Below are positions 18,499 through 28,647 of a DNA stretch of 64,000 nucleotides, piece after piece (within the stretch, counting starts at the first letter, position 1; the number at the start of each line of letters is the position of its first letter). Where the stretch lies: positions 248,001 to 312,000 of the forward strand of contig JACPYP010000011.1 in assembly GCA_016195985.1 (NCBI GenBank), written 5' to 3'. Source of the stretch: Acidobacteriota bacterium. GTDB taxonomy: Bacteria; Acidobacteriota; Holophagae; Holophagales; Holophagaceae. Under the pieces are notes generated by a model that saw only the letters and a list, made by a program, of their open reading frames with translations, ran no database searches and had not been told where the DNA came from. A program made the position numbers and the translations under genes.

Positions 18499-21400
18499 AT
18501 GCTTTTCTCCATGTCCCGAATCGCCCTCCGGCCCACCGCGTTTCTTCTTTCACTCCTAGCCGCCGCCACGGCCTTCGCGGCGGGCATTCCCGCGTCGGGA
18601 CGCATGGTGTTCCGCGCCTACGGCGCTCCGGAGGGACTGGAGCACATGAGCCTCACCTGCCTGGCGCAGGACCGGTCCGGCTTCCTGTGGGTGGGCACCG
18701 AGGGCGGCGCCTACCGCTACGACGGCACCGGGTTCCGCCTGTGGAGCCTGCCGGAGGGTCTGCCCTCGGCCTGGGTGCGCGCCTTCGCCGCGGCCTCCGA
18801 CGGCACCCTCTGGATCGGCACCCGCGCGGGCCTGTGCTGTTTCAAGGATGGCCAGGTGCATCGGGTCGATCCCCGGGATCCTCTGGCCCACGCCTTCGTT
18901 TCGCAGATCGCGGAGGACAGCCGCGGCCGGATCTGGGTGGCCTCCCAGCAGGGCCTTTTCCGCAACGAAGGCGCCGCCAGCGGCTTCAGCCGCGTTCCGG
19001 GCTGGCCGGAGGGCCCCGCCTTCTCGCTGGCGCGGAGCGGATCCGCCATGTGGGCCGGAGGCTCTTCGATGCTGCGCAGGCTGGAGGAGGATGGCGCCGT
19101 CAGCACCTGGAACGCCTCGAAAGGCCTGCCCGACGAGCCAGTGAAGGCGCTGTTGCTGAGCGGTTCCGGCGACCTGTGGATCCGCACGCCGGGCCAGCTC
19201 CGTCTCCTCCGGCGGGGGTCGGATAGCGCCACCCTGCCCGCCGCGGGACTGCCGCCGCTGGCGGTGAGTTTCTACGAAGAGAGCCTGGCCTCCGATGGCA
19301 GCGGCGGCCTCTTCGTTCCCACCGCCAAAGGACTGCTGCACTTTCCCGCGGCGGGCGGCTGGCGGCTGATGGGCGGAGAGCGCGGCATTCCCCACGGATG
19401 GGCCAACCAGTCCCTGGTCGATCAGCGGGGCAACCTCTGGCTGGCGAGCCTGGGCCTGCACCTGTTGCAGGGCAACGGCTCCTGGCAGAACTACACCCAC
19501 ATGGACGGCCTGCCGGGCGACACCACCTGGGGCCTGCTCCGCGACCGCCAGGGCACCCTCTGGATCAGCACCAGCAACGGCCTGGCCCGCATGGACGCCA
19601 AGGGCATCAGCACCTTTCCCCCGGGGGCGGGCCTGGTGCTCTACACCATGGTCGAGGCCGCCGACGGAAGCATCTGGGGGGCCGGAGAACATCCTTTTCT
19701 CGTGCGCATCGCCCCGGACAGGCAGAGCCTGGTCCGCATTCCCCTGCCCTCGTCGCCCGGCTTGGCCATTCCCGTCGCGCTCGCCTTCGGGGAAGAAGGC
19801 TCCCTGTGGATCGCCACCTCCAACGATGGGCTCTGGCAATTGCAGGATCCCCTGGGCGGTCGGCGCTACCAGCGGGCGGATCTTCCCGGCCGGGGCGAGC
19901 TTGGCCAGGTCACGGCACTGCACGTGGATGCCCGGAAACGGCTCTGGGCCTGCACGGGCCGCGGCCTGGCGCGGCTCGACCAGCAGGGCTGGAAGATGTT
20001 CAGCACGGAATCGGGCTTGCACGAGGCGCCGCTTTGGGCCCTGGCTCCCCTGCCCGATGGCACCGTATGGCTGGGTTACCTCGAGCCCTTCGGGCTCACC
20101 CATCTGGATCTGTCGGGCGCGGCGCCCAGGCTGCTGGAGCATCGCAACCGCAGGAACGGCCTGGCCAGCGATTCGGTCTACAGCCTCGTGACAGATTCAG
20201 CCGGCGCCCTCTGGGTGGGCGGCCCCCGCGGCGTGCAGCGGCTCCAGGGCGGCACCCAGCGGCTGTTCCGTCGAGAGGATGGCCTCGTCGGCACGGACTG
20301 CAATCCCTTCTCCACCTGGGCGGACGCGGACGGCAGCCTTTGGTTCGGGTCCACCACGGGGCTGTTGCGGCACCTGCCCGAACCCGCGGCCAGCGCCACC
20401 CCCTCTCCGGGCACGGTGCTCATGGGCCTGGCCCTCGGCCGCCGCGTCTGGGATCTCCCCTTCATGGGCTCTCTGGATCTGGGCAGCGTTCCCTACGCGG
20501 ACCGCACCCTCTCGGCCCGCTGCACCTCTCTCGATTTCCAGCAGGAAGACCGCCTGCAGTTCCAGGCCCGGCTGCTGGGCCTGGAGGAGGAATGGGTCAG
20601 CCTCCGGAACCGGGACCTGCGCTACGCCGCCCTGCCTCCGGGCCGCTACGAACTCCAGGTGCGCACCCTCATCGAGGGAGGCCAGCCTGGTCCCATGGCC
20701 GCGGCCCGCTTCCAGATCCTTTCGCCTTGGTGGACCCGATGGTGGATGTGGATCATCGGCCTGGGGCTGGGCCACGCGGCGGGCCGGGCCGGCTTCCGGT
20801 GGCGCACCCGCCGGTTGCAACGGAGGAACGAGGAACTCCAGATCCTGGTGCAGCAGCGCACCCAGGCCCTGGAACTCAGCAACCTGGCTTTGGAAACCAT
20901 ATCCACCACGGATCCGCTCACCTCGCTGCGGAACCGGCGCTACCTGAGCCAGGAACTGCCTGCCTCGCTGGCCTTGGTGCTGCGCAACCAACGGGCCGCC
21001 GCAGGAGCCGGCGCCACGGGACCGGACGCCGTGGTGGTGTTCGCCCTGCTCGACATCGACCACTTCAAACGGATCAACGACACCTGGAGCCACGAGACCG
21101 GGGATCGCGCCCTGAAGCAGATCACCGACATCCTCCGCCGGGAGGCCCGCGAATCCGATTTCCTGATCCGCTGGGGCGGCGAGGAGATCCTCTTCGTGGG
21201 CCGCACCGCGGATCTGGACCGCGCGGCCGCCGTGGTGGACCGCCTCCACCAGGCCATCCGGGAGCACCCCTTCGACCTGGGCGTCGGGCACCCCGTGCCG
21301 CTCACCTGCTCCATCGGCTTCTCTGTCTATCCCTTCCAGTCCGATCACCTGGAGGCCGCCACCTGGGAGGACCAGGTCCGGCTGGCGGACCGCTGTCTCT

Positions 21401-21579
21401 ACGCCGTGAAACGGTCCGGCCGCGACGGCTGGCTGGGCGTGGCGGGAAGGCCCGGCGCCGGGGCCGGATTGGCCCAGGCCTTCGAGGCCAATCCAGCGGA
21501 GACGGCCGCCCATGGCTCTGTGTCCCTGCGTGCGCGGGATGAGCGTCCCCTCCACTGGGAGTCCTATGGCCAGGCCTGA
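18499..21579 (+). CDS. Two-component-type propeller sensor diguanylate cyclase
   Basis: A 1026-residue membrane protein. A signal peptide (residues 1-29) precedes about 600 residues of periplasmic propeller repeats of the LWVGTEGGAYRYDG / LWIGTRAGLCCF type. Next come a Y_Y_Y domain (about 640-735), one membrane segment (about 742-765), a short coiled coil and a GGDEF domain from about 810 to 990. The cyclase has DIDHFKRINDTW and a GGEEI active loop, with RESD five residues before it fitting the RxxD inhibitory site. It should make c-di-GMP in response to an external ligand. An in-frame ATG at 18511 is an equally plausible start. Confidence 0.9.
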   Translation: MLFSMSRIALRPTAFLLSLLAAATAFAAGIPASGRMVFRAYGAPEGLEHMSLTCLAQDRSGFLWVGTEGGAYRYDGTGFRLWSLPEGLPSAWVRAFAAASDGTLWIGTRAGLCCFKDGQVHRVDPRDPLAHAFVSQIAEDSRGRIWVASQQGLFRNEGAASGFSRVPGWPEGPAFSLARSGSAMWAGGSSMLRRLEEDGAVSTWNASKGLPDEPVKALLLSGSGDLWIRTPGQLRLLRRGSDSATLPAAGLPPLAVSFYEESLASDGSGGLFVPTAKGLLHFPAAGGWRLMGGERGIPHGWANQSLVDQRGNLWLASLGLHLLQGNGSWQNYTHMDGLPGDTTWGLLRDRQGTLWISTSNGLARMDAKGISTFPPGAGLVLYTMVEAADGSIWGAGEHPFLVRIAPDRQSLVRIPLPSSPGLAIPVALAFGEEGSLWIATSNDGLWQLQDPLGGRRYQRADLPGRGELGQVTALHVDARKRLWACTGRGLARLDQQGWKMFSTESGLHEAPLWALAPLPDGTVWLGYLEPFGLTHLDLSGAAPRLLEHRNRRNGLASDSVYSLVTDSAGALWVGGPRGVQRLQGGTQRLFRREDGLVGTDCNPFSTWADADGSLWFGSTTGLLRHLPEPAASATPSPGTVLMGLALGRRVWDLPFMGSLDLGSVPYADRTLSARCTSLDFQQEDRLQFQARLLGLEEEWVSLRNRDLRYAALPPGRYELQVRTLIEGGQPGPMAAARFQILSPWWTRWWMWIIGLGLGHAAGRAGFRWRTRRLQRRNEELQILVQQRTQALELSNLALETISTTDPLTSLRNRRYLSQELPASLALVLRNQRAAAGAGATGPDAVVVFALLDIDHFKRINDTWSHETGDRALKQITDILRREARESDFLIRWGGEEILFVGRTADLDRAAAVVDRLHQAIREHPFDLGVGHPVPLTCSIGFSVYPFQSDHLEAATWEDQVRLADRCLYAVKRSGRDGWLGVAGRPGAGAGLAQAFEANPAETAAHGSVSLRARDERPLHWESYGQA

Positions 21580-21587
21580 GGTGGGAG

Positions 21588-22298
21588 CTACAGCGCCTTG
21601 ACCACCTGTTCGCCGCCCAGCTGGCGCATCTGGTTCAGGATCCAGGCCTGCCTTCCACGGATGTACTCGCTGGGGGCGCTGGCATGGAATTTATGCGGGT
21701 TGGGCAGCACCGCGGCCAGCAGGGCCGCCTCTGAAGGCGAGAGCCGCTTGGCGGGCTTGCCGAAGTAGGCTCGCGCGGCGGCCTCGGCCCCGTAGACGCC
21801 ATCACCGAATTCCACGATGTTCAAGTAGACCTCGAGGATGCGGCGCTTCGACCAGCCCGTTTCGATGAGCAGCGTGAACCAGGCCTCGAAGCCCTTGCGC
21901 ACCCAGGAGCGGCTGCTCCACAGAAAAAGGTTCTTGGCCGTCTGCTGGGAGACCGTGGAGGCGCCGCGCTTTCTGCGGCTGCTCTCGTTGTGCTGGATGG
22001 CCTTCTCGATGGCCTGCCAGTCGAAGCCGAAGTGGTCGGCGAAGTTCTGATCCTCCGCGGCGATGACGGCCAAGCCCAGGCTGGGAGAGATCTCCTCAAG
22101 GGGCACCCACTGGTGGCGCGAAACGTAGGGCTTGTCCGAGGACCAGGATTCCACCCGCCTCTGCAGCATGAGGCCCGAGGCAGGCACCGGTGCGAAGCGG
22201 AAGGCCAGCACCAGAATGATGTTCAATGCAAGAAAGCTTCCCAGGACCCAAGCTAAGCCCAGCAGAATCCGCCTTCCCCAACCCCTTTTTTTCGCCAT
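21588..22298 (-). CDS. mtgA: Monofunctional peptidoglycan glycosyltransferase
   Basis: A 236-residue family 51 glycosyltransferase. One N-terminal membrane segment ([22 protein letters not shown]) precedes the catalytic domain with [18 protein letters not shown] (catalytic Glu), [39 protein letters not shown] and [16 protein letters not shown]. It polymerises lipid II glycan strands without a transpeptidase domain. The frame is open upstream to 22385, but the family start [12 protein letters not shown] at 22298 is preferred. It is convergent with the diguanylate cyclase gene, 8 bases apart. Confidence 0.95.
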   Translation of the reverse strand: MAKKRGWGRRILLGLAWVLGSFLALNIILVLAFRFAPVPASGLMLQRRVESWSSDKPYVSRHQWVPLEEISPSLGLAVIAAEDQNFADHFGFDWQAIEKAIQHNESSRRKRGASTVSQQTAKNLFLWSSRSWVRKGFEAWFTLLIETGWSKRRILEVYLNIVEFGDGVYGAEAAARAYFGKPAKRLSPSEAALLAAVLPNPHKFHASAPSEYIRGRQAWILNQMRQLGGEQVVKAL

Positions 22299-22391
22299 CG
22301 TCCCGCACCCGCCGAAACATTCAGTCTGCCAGGGGCCGCGCCGATGAGTGGAGATCCGTTTCCGCCAAGCGGCAAAAGGGAGCACTTCCGG

Positions 22392-22766
22392 ATGTCAAGC
22401 CAGCAAGAGAAAAGGAAGTATCCCCGCCTGAGCATTAGCGACAGGGAGTACGGCATCCGGTTGAGGGTGAATGGATCACTGGTCCAGGATCCGCGCCTGG
22501 TCAACCTCAGCGCCGGGGGCTGCGGGCTGGAGATCCAGATGGCCGAAGCGCGGCATCTGGAGGTGGGCGACCTTCTGGAGTCCGTGTTCCTGGACCACTC
22601 GGACCTGCCCTTTCTCCCTCTAAGCGCCACCGTGGTCCGCCTGCTCGGAAAGGTGGCCGGCAAAACCGGCGGGTACGTTCTGTTGGGCCTGGAATTCCAG
22701 GAAATCACCCCCTTCGTCCGGGAACTCATCGCCGACCACGTGGCTGAAAGACTGAGGCAGGAATGA
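22392..22766 (+). CDS. PilZ domain protein
   Basis: A 124-residue single-domain protein with both c-di-GMP-binding motifs of PilZ: RKYPR (RxxxR) near residue 9 and NLSAGG ((D/N)xSxxG) near residue 38. GGGAG lies 9 bases before the ATG at 22392; an alternative ATG at 22344 adds 16 residues but lacks a good ribosome site. It is likely a c-di-GMP effector and sits close to a diguanylate cyclase. It is followed after 37 bases by the HEAT protein, with which it may be co-transcribed. Confidence 0.85.
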   Translation: MSSQQEKRKYPRLSISDREYGIRLRVNGSLVQDPRLVNLSAGGCGLEIQMAEARHLEVGDLLESVFLDHSDLPFLPLSATVVRLLGKVAGKTGGYVLLGLEFQEITPFVRELIADHVAERLRQE

Positions 22767-22803
22767 CTCCCCAGGCGATGGCGGACACGCCAGCAAACAC
22801 CCC

Positions 22804-24744
22804 ATGAAACAAACCCCCTTCGAGATCTTCCTGGACCGCCTCGACCCCACCTGGCGCGGCGATCAGCTGGCCTTCTTCAGGACCGTGGCCGGCCTGGGCA
22901 TCGAGGCCGTGGAGGAACTGGCGGGCCGGGTCTCCCGGGTGTCCTGCCCCGTGGGCCTGCGGCAGCTCACCCTCGAGTTCAGCTACTACTTCCCCTGGTC
23001 GGAGTGGATTCCGGCGGTGGACCGCGTCCTCCGGCACGAGAAGGATCTGCGCCTGTTCGAAACGGGCGTGCGCGCCCTGGGCCGCATGGAAACGGCACAG
23101 GCCCTGGAGTGCCTCCGCGCCCTCTCGCTCAGCAGGGCCACGCCGGGCTTCCAGCAGATCGTCAATCAAGTGCTTCAGGAATCCGATCCCGCGGGGGCCT
23201 TCAACCACCACTTCGCCCGTCTCCTGCAGGGCAGCGCCCAGCCCGCCGATGCCAACGAGGGCGCCCACCAGCTGGCCAAGCTCGTTTGCGCCGACAGCTT
23301 CGGCCCCCTGAAGACCGCCGTGGGCCACCCGGATCCCCTGGTGTTCAGGCATGCCCTGAGGCTCATGGGCACGGTGCCTTCGACGGAAGCCGCCGACTTC
23401 CTCCTGGCGTTCCTGAAGGAGACGCACCTTGATTCCCTCCAGGATCGGGAGGTCCGTTCGCTGCTGACGGAATTCCGCGTCCTGCCCCACCCGGAGGTGA
23501 AGGCAAAGGCGCTCCAGGCCCTGTCCTCCCGCCTGGAGGCGAGCCCTGCCCCCCCTCTGGCAGAAATCGCCGGCCTGGCCTCGGAAGACCCCGCCACCAT
23601 CCTGGCCGCGGCCTCCCAGTTGAAGACCATGGAGCTGGGCCTCCTGGCCAGCTTCCTCTCGGAGACGCTGGCGGACGCGCTGGTGGACAAGCCGGCCCAT
23701 CTGGCCAAGAGCCTGGGACAGGCCAGCGAGGCGGCTCAGCGCCGGACCCGGCGCATCGAATTCGCTCTGGATTCCGCCGCGCAGTCCCTGGCCACCATGG
23801 CGGAAGAAGGCCTCATCGAGCCCGCTCCAGTCATGGAGGCCCTGGCCGAATCCCTCCGTCTGGGCACGGGCTATGTGGGCGTGGCCAGCGCCCTGGCGCG
23901 GCTGGTGCGGCCGGAGGAGGAGGCGCTTACGGACCTGATGCTGGGCCAGGCCGACGGCGCCATCCGCGGGGCGGCCCTGGAAGTGCTGGGCGGCCGCTTC
24001 GAACCGGGGTTCCGCGCAGCCTTCATGAAGCTCCGCAGGGACGCCATCACGGACATCGCCGAACGCAGCCTCTGGCATCTGGGCAAGCTGCCGGGCCCGG
24101 TGGAGACCGCGCGCGACTTCCTGGCCAACGGCGACCCGGAGGAGGTCCTCGTGGGCCTCCGGTTCATCGCCATGCATCAGATGGAGGAACTGGTTCCGGA
24201 TCTGGTCGAGCGGGTGGCCCAGGAAACCCGCGAAACCCTTTTGATCGCCGCGCTGCGCACCCTGGGCGCCATCGGGTCGCCCCAGGCCGTGGAACCCCTT
24301 CTGGCGCTCATGCACTCCGGACAAGGGCCCAGGATCCTCCTCGCCCTCGCGGAATCCCTGCGGGACCTCGGGAATGCCGAAGGCGCCCTCGCCCTCTGCG
24401 GAAAGGCCGAGGAGCTCAACAGCCCCCTGTTGCGGGCCGTGGCGGTGGAGGCCCTCGCCAAAGCCCACAGCACCGAAGAGGAGCCTCTGCCTGCCAACCG
24501 TTCCTACGTGCTCATCAAAGCGGTGCGCGGGGGCTGGAACGACCGCCAGCCCTGGCCCCTGCGCCGACGCATCGCGGATGCTCTGGTGGGCATCCGCCCT
24601 GAGAACTCGGGAATCTGGGTGGAGCTTTCAGGCCTTTTCCAGACCACCCTCGATGAAAAAAGGCCGCCGGGGGCCGTATCCACGGAGGACCTCACCCGGG
24701 TGCAGGCCTGCGCGCGCGTCCTGGCCCAATGGGCAGCGCTCTGA
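22804..24744 (+). CDS. HEAT-repeat protein
   Basis: A 646-residue all-helical protein made of HEAT/PBS-lyase-like repeats, for example GVRALGRMETAQALECLRAL, ALRLMGTVPSTEAADFLLAF, ALEVLGGRFEPGFRAAFMKL and ALRTLGAIGSPQAVEPLLAL. There is no signal peptide or membrane segment. Such solenoids act as protein-binding scaffolds; the partner is unknown. It lies 37 bases downstream of the PilZ gene, suggesting a c-di-GMP-linked scaffold, which is an inference. Confidence 0.75.
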   Translation: MKQTPFEIFLDRLDPTWRGDQLAFFRTVAGLGIEAVEELAGRVSRVSCPVGLRQLTLEFSYYFPWSEWIPAVDRVLRHEKDLRLFETGVRALGRMETAQALECLRALSLSRATPGFQQIVNQVLQESDPAGAFNHHFARLLQGSAQPADANEGAHQLAKLVCADSFGPLKTAVGHPDPLVFRHALRLMGTVPSTEAADFLLAFLKETHLDSLQDREVRSLLTEFRVLPHPEVKAKALQALSSRLEASPAPPLAEIAGLASEDPATILAAASQLKTMELGLLASFLSETLADALVDKPAHLAKSLGQASEAAQRRTRRIEFALDSAAQSLATMAEEGLIEPAPVMEALAESLRLGTGYVGVASALARLVRPEEEALTDLMLGQADGAIRGAALEVLGGRFEPGFRAAFMKLRRDAITDIAERSLWHLGKLPGPVETARDFLANGDPEEVLVGLRFIAMHQMEELVPDLVERVAQETRETLLIAALRTLGAIGSPQAVEPLLALMHSGQGPRILLALAESLRDLGNAEGALALCGKAEELNSPLLRAVAVEALAKAHSTEEEPLPANRSYVLIKAVRGGWNDRQPWPLRRRIADALVGIRPENSGIWVELSGLFQTTLDEKRPPGAVSTEDLTRVQACARVLAQWAAL

Positions 24745-24835
24745 GCCGGAGGGACACGAAAGAAGAAAGCGGCGCGGCGGCCATTCCAGGTCGACAGCCC
24801 TCGCCCTGTCGGGCATGCTCCCAAGGGAGGACGGC

Positions 24836-25993
24836 ATGAGCCAAAACCTGGATGCATTGACGGGCGCGGAACTGGTGGCCCTGGTACGGCGGGTGTTCCA
24901 GCCCCAGCCCGAGGAGAAGGCCCTGGCCATCCTGGTGGACCTGCCCGACGCCAAGGTGCTGGACGACTCGAACTGGGCGGCCCGCCGGGACATGGCCCAG
25001 GCCTGGGTGGCCGAATTGTCGGCGCGCCGAGAAGACCTGGGCATGGACACGCATCTGGTCGTGTACCCCAATGTGCACACCAACAACGGCGATCTGCCTG
25101 AGCGGGCCTGGCTCCACACCGGCGGCCCCCTGCCAGAGGCGGCCTCCCTGGATCCTTCCACCTCCGTCCCCCTGGCCGAACTCTATGCCACCCATCCCAT
25201 CCTCATCGCCCTCACCAAGTTCTCTGCCACGGCTCCCCTGAAGATGGCCGCGAAGAAACATCCCATCCGCGCCGCCACCATGCCGGGCTTCCGGGCGGAC
25301 ATGATCCCCGCCCTGCGCCTGGATTACACCGAGGTGAACCGCCGCGTCGAACTTCTGAAGGGGCTGCTGGACCGGGCCGAGGGCGCGGATTTCCGCTTCG
25401 ATACGCCCGCGGGTCCCTGCGACCTGCACCTGGACCTGCGCCACCGCCAGGGCCACGCCTCCGGCGGCCTGCTGCCCCGCCCCGGCGTCGCGGGCAACCT
25501 TCCCTCCGGCGAAGCCTACATCGTGCCCTACGAGGGCGAGCGAGAAGGCGATCCCAGCCGCACGGCGGGCGTGATGCCTGTGCAGTTCGGCCCGGAGATC
25601 GTGCGCTACCGCATCGAGGGAAACCAGGCGCGGGAAGTGCTCAGCCAGGGCCCCAAGTCCGAGGAAGAGGCCGCGCTGCTCAGGAAAGAGCCAGCCTACG
25701 GCAACCTCGCGGAGCTGGGCCTGGGGGTGCTGGCCGCTTTCGGCATCAAACCCATCGGCGAGATCCTCCTGGACGAGAAGCTGGGCCTGCATCTGGCCTT
25801 CGGCCGCAGCGACCATTTCGGCGGCCAGGTGGGCCCCGCCCAATTCTCAGGCCCCGAGGCCGTCATCCACATCGACCGTGTCTACGTTCCAGAGACCCAG
25901 CCGGAGGTGAAGGTGGTGGCGGTGGATCTGCAGATGCCGGGCGCCGCTGCCGTGCCCTTGATGAGGAATGGGGAGTACTCCGTGGGGTTCTGA
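24836..25993 (+). CDS. M29-like (AmpS/aminopeptidase T-like) metallopeptidase
   Basis: A 385-residue cytoplasmic protein resembling COG2309 leucyl aminopeptidases. It shows NLPSGEAYIVPYEGE (metal-ligand Glu region), LLDEKLGLHLAFGRSDHFGG and AVIHIDRVYVPETQ, in the order expected for M29. The N-terminal half is poorly conserved, so the substrate is uncertain. AAGGGAGG lies just before the ATG at 24836; the frame upstream to 24374 overlaps the HEAT gene and is a shadow. It is convergent with the kinase gene. Confidence 0.7.
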   Translation: MSQNLDALTGAELVALVRRVFQPQPEEKALAILVDLPDAKVLDDSNWAARRDMAQAWVAELSARREDLGMDTHLVVYPNVHTNNGDLPERAWLHTGGPLPEAASLDPSTSVPLAELYATHPILIALTKFSATAPLKMAAKKHPIRAATMPGFRADMIPALRLDYTEVNRRVELLKGLLDRAEGADFRFDTPAGPCDLHLDLRHRQGHASGGLLPRPGVAGNLPSGEAYIVPYEGEREGDPSRTAGVMPVQFGPEIVRYRIEGNQAREVLSQGPKSEEEAALLRKEPAYGNLAELGLGVLAAFGIKPIGEILLDEKLGLHLAFGRSDHFGGQVGPAQFSGPEAVIHIDRVYVPETQPEVKVVAVDLQMPGAAAVPLMRNGEYSVGF

Positions 25994-26004
25994 CCTGCGG
26001 GGAA

Positions 26005-28638
26005 TCAGCCGGTTCCCATCAGGGCATCGATGGTCCGCGCCTCGGCAGGCGCCTTGGTCCTGATCCGGCCGGGGCGGACCTTCCGCTCGCGGGAGGCGGG
26101 TCGCTCCCGGCGGTTCTGCCCCGAATCCCAAGCCTCAAGAGCCTGGGCCCGGTTCTGGTGCCTCCGCAGTTCCAGCTTCAGAGGATTGTCTGGCTGAACG
26201 CCCCGGAGGAGTGTTCCCACCTCGGCGGCCAGTTCTTCCGGGGGCGTCGAGAAGGGGCTGTGGCAGAGCGCCTCCCATTCGGCGCAGTCCAGCTTCCGCG
26301 ACAGGGACAGAATCTCCCGCGACAGGTTGCCGGGCTCAAAGGCCTGGCCGAGGCGGGACCACTGAACGGCCTGCCGGGCCCAAGGAAGGGGACCCTCCCC
26401 TGACGCGTAGGCCTGGCGGGCCCGGCCCGCGTAGGCATTGGCCAAATGGTAATGGGCCTCCCCGCCCGGCAGCCCTTCCTTGACGACTTGCTGCAGGGCC
26501 AGGATGGCCTGGTCGAAGTCATCGCCGGGATCCAGTTTCCGGTCCAGGCGGGCCTCGCCCCGCCGGACCAGCGCCAGGCCCAGTCCCAGGACCGCCCGGC
26601 CGCCCCGCTGCCGCGTGTGGCCCAGCCGGGCGAATTCGAGGCTGCGATCCAGCAGGGGTAGCGGGTCCCGTCCGCGCTGTTCCCGCGCCAGCACGCCATA
26701 GATGTCGCTGAGCTCCCGGTAGCCGTCCGGCAGATCGGGATCCATCTCGATGCAAGTCTCGAAATCCGCCTTGGCCCGCCCCAGCCAGGAGTCATCGGTT
26801 CCCCGGCGGGCGTAGAACTGGAACAGGTCGACCCAGCCCTTCCGCAGCCAGTTCTTGGGATCGCTGGGCGCCACGTCCAGCAGGCGGCCGAGGATCAGCG
26901 CCTGGGCGTCAAAGAGAACTCCCGCCTCACGGTCCCTCCCGGCCATGAAGAGCGCGCGTCCCTGGCTCCGCAGGATGTCGCAGCGCAGGCCATCCGCCTC
27001 GTAGAGCCAGGGGGATTGCCGGCCGGCCTCCTCCGCGAGGGCCATGGCTCGGGCCTCATCGCCTTTCAGATAGGCCGCCATGGCCCCCAGGTAGGGCGTA
27101 TGCAACCCGCCTTTCTCCGCAAGGGAGAAGCATTCCAAGGCCGGGTCCCGGTAACGCGTCTGGAGGCCGGCCAGAGCCTGGCGCCGGGCCTGTGCGTCCA
27201 TGACACAGATACTCATGACGGCCTCGTGGAACAGCGCTGCGAGGGTTTCGCCTCGCGCCCGGGCGCAGGCCGGTGTGCGGAAGCCGAGGCTCCAAGCGCG
27301 ATCCAGCTGGAGGCGGGCCTCTTCCCACTCCTCGAGCGAGGCGTGGCCCCGCCCCAGGGCGAAGGCGCCCGGCCCCGCGGCGCTGCCTCCCAGGATCCGC
27401 ATCTCCTCCTCGATGGCCTTCATGGTCCGCCTCAGCAGCGCCACCGCGGGTCTGCGGTCATGCCGCCGGGCCAGATGCGCCAGCCTCAGCAGATGCTCCA
27501 TTTCCTGGACTTCGCGCCCGAAGCGCTCCGCAAGGCGGGCCTGGACCGTCCTGCGGTGGAGCGCAGCCAGGCTCCAGCCTCCCAGACCGGCCAGAAGCAG
27601 TCCGGTGGCGATGGCCGCGACAGCCAACCGGCGGTTGCGGCCAACCCATTTCTCAAGCCGGTAGCGGAGGGTGCGTTTCCGGGCCTCCACCGGCGCGCCG
27701 TCGAGGTAGCGCCGCAAATCATCGGCCATGGCCTTGGCGGAGGGGTAGCGGTCCCGGGGATCCCTCTTCATGCACCGCTCCGTGATCGCCTGGAGATCCC
27801 GGGGCATCAGGCTGTCCCGCTGCCCGAGAGGGATGGGCTCGTCCACGGGGCAGCCCTGCGGCGCGAGCCCATCCAAAGGAGAGCGGCCCGAAAGCGCGAA
27901 ATAGAGGGTGGCGCCCAGCGAATAGATGTCGCTGCGCCGGTCCAGCAGCGCGCCGCCACCGGCCTTTTGTTCAGGGCTGGCGTAGTTCGGGGTGCCGAAG
28001 GCTCTCCGCCGGAGGTTCGGCGCTTCCGGCCGGACCAGACCGAAATCCGTGAGGTAGGGCCAGGGTTCATCCTGCTCAGTGGTCTCCACCAGGATGTTGT
28101 CGGGCTTGATGTCCAGGTGCAGCAATCCCATCCTGTGGGCCGCCTGAAGCCCCGCGGCCACTCGCATCACCAGGCGCACGCGCTGCTCCAGGGTGAACAA
28201 CAGCAGCATCTGCCGCAGGGTCCCCCCTTCCACCAACTGCATGGCGATGAAAGGCTGGCCATCGTGTTCGCCCACCTCGTACACCTTGAGCACGTGGGGA
28301 TGGTCCACCTTGGCCTGGGCACGCGCCTCCCGCAACAGGCGGGAAATGCTGGGGGCCCGCCCCTGATTCAGGAATTTGAGGGCGACCCACCGCTTCAGCT
28401 GCAGATCCTTGGCCTTGTAGATCGTGCCCGTGCCCCCCTTGGCGATGAGCTGGAAGGCGGAATACCCCTTCCATGCCAGCCTGCAGGGGAGGTCGGATAG
28501 CGCCGGGTCCGTGACCGATTCCGATTGCAGGTCGCGGGCGGCCAGCGCGGACAGGCTGAATTCCAGGTCGGGCGGCATCGCGGGCGACTCTGGCAAAGGT
28601 CGCCTCGGATCACGGGAGGATGGCAAGGCCCGCCGCAT
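26005..28638 (-). CDS. Ser/Thr protein kinase with C-terminal helical repeats
   Basis: An 877-residue Hanks-type kinase. The kinase domain (about residues 60-320) has a glycine loop IAKGGTGTIYKA, the ATP lysine in WVALKFL, the catalytic loop HLDIKPDNILV, the DFG motif LTDFGLV and the APE-equivalent YASPEQ. HLD replaces the usual HRD. A membrane segment (LAVAAIATGLLLAGLGGWSLAAL, about 355-378) separates it from about 480 residues of TPR-like helices (SLEEWEEARLQLDRAW; EARAMALAEEAGRQSP). The ATG at 28638 is 10 bases past the stop of the MocR gene; an alternative ATG at 28578 lacks a ribosome site. Confidence 0.88.
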   Translation of the reverse strand: MRRALPSSRDPRRPLPESPAMPPDLEFSLSALAARDLQSESVTDPALSDLPCRLAWKGYSAFQLIAKGGTGTIYKAKDLQLKRWVALKFLNQGRAPSISRLLREARAQAKVDHPHVLKVYEVGEHDGQPFIAMQLVEGGTLRQMLLLFTLEQRVRLVMRVAAGLQAAHRMGLLHLDIKPDNILVETTEQDEPWPYLTDFGLVRPEAPNLRRRAFGTPNYASPEQKAGGGALLDRRSDIYSLGATLYFALSGRSPLDGLAPQGCPVDEPIPLGQRDSLMPRDLQAITERCMKRDPRDRYPSAKAMADDLRRYLDGAPVEARKRTLRYRLEKWVGRNRRLAVAAIATGLLLAGLGGWSLAALHRRTVQARLAERFGREVQEMEHLLRLAHLARRHDRRPAVALLRRTMKAIEEEMRILGGSAAGPGAFALGRGHASLEEWEEARLQLDRAWSLGFRTPACARARGETLAALFHEAVMSICVMDAQARRQALAGLQTRYRDPALECFSLAEKGGLHTPYLGAMAAYLKGDEARAMALAEEAGRQSPWLYEADGLRCDILRSQGRALFMAGRDREAGVLFDAQALILGRLLDVAPSDPKNWLRKGWVDLFQFYARRGTDDSWLGRAKADFETCIEMDPDLPDGYRELSDIYGVLAREQRGRDPLPLLDRSLEFARLGHTRQRGGRAVLGLGLALVRRGEARLDRKLDPGDDFDQAILALQQVVKEGLPGGEAHYHLANAYAGRARQAYASGEGPLPWARQAVQWSRLGQAFEPGNLSREILSLSRKLDCAEWEALCHSPFSTPPEELAAEVGTLLRGVQPDNPLKLELRRHQNRAQALEAWDSGQNRRERPASRERKVRPGRIRTKAPAEARTIDALMGTG

Positions 28639-28647
28639 GTCCCGCGC

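Noticed and set aside
24374-24835. N-terminal extension of the M29-like peptidase
   Set aside because: It overlaps the HEAT gene in another frame; a strong ribosome site and the family start lie at 24836.
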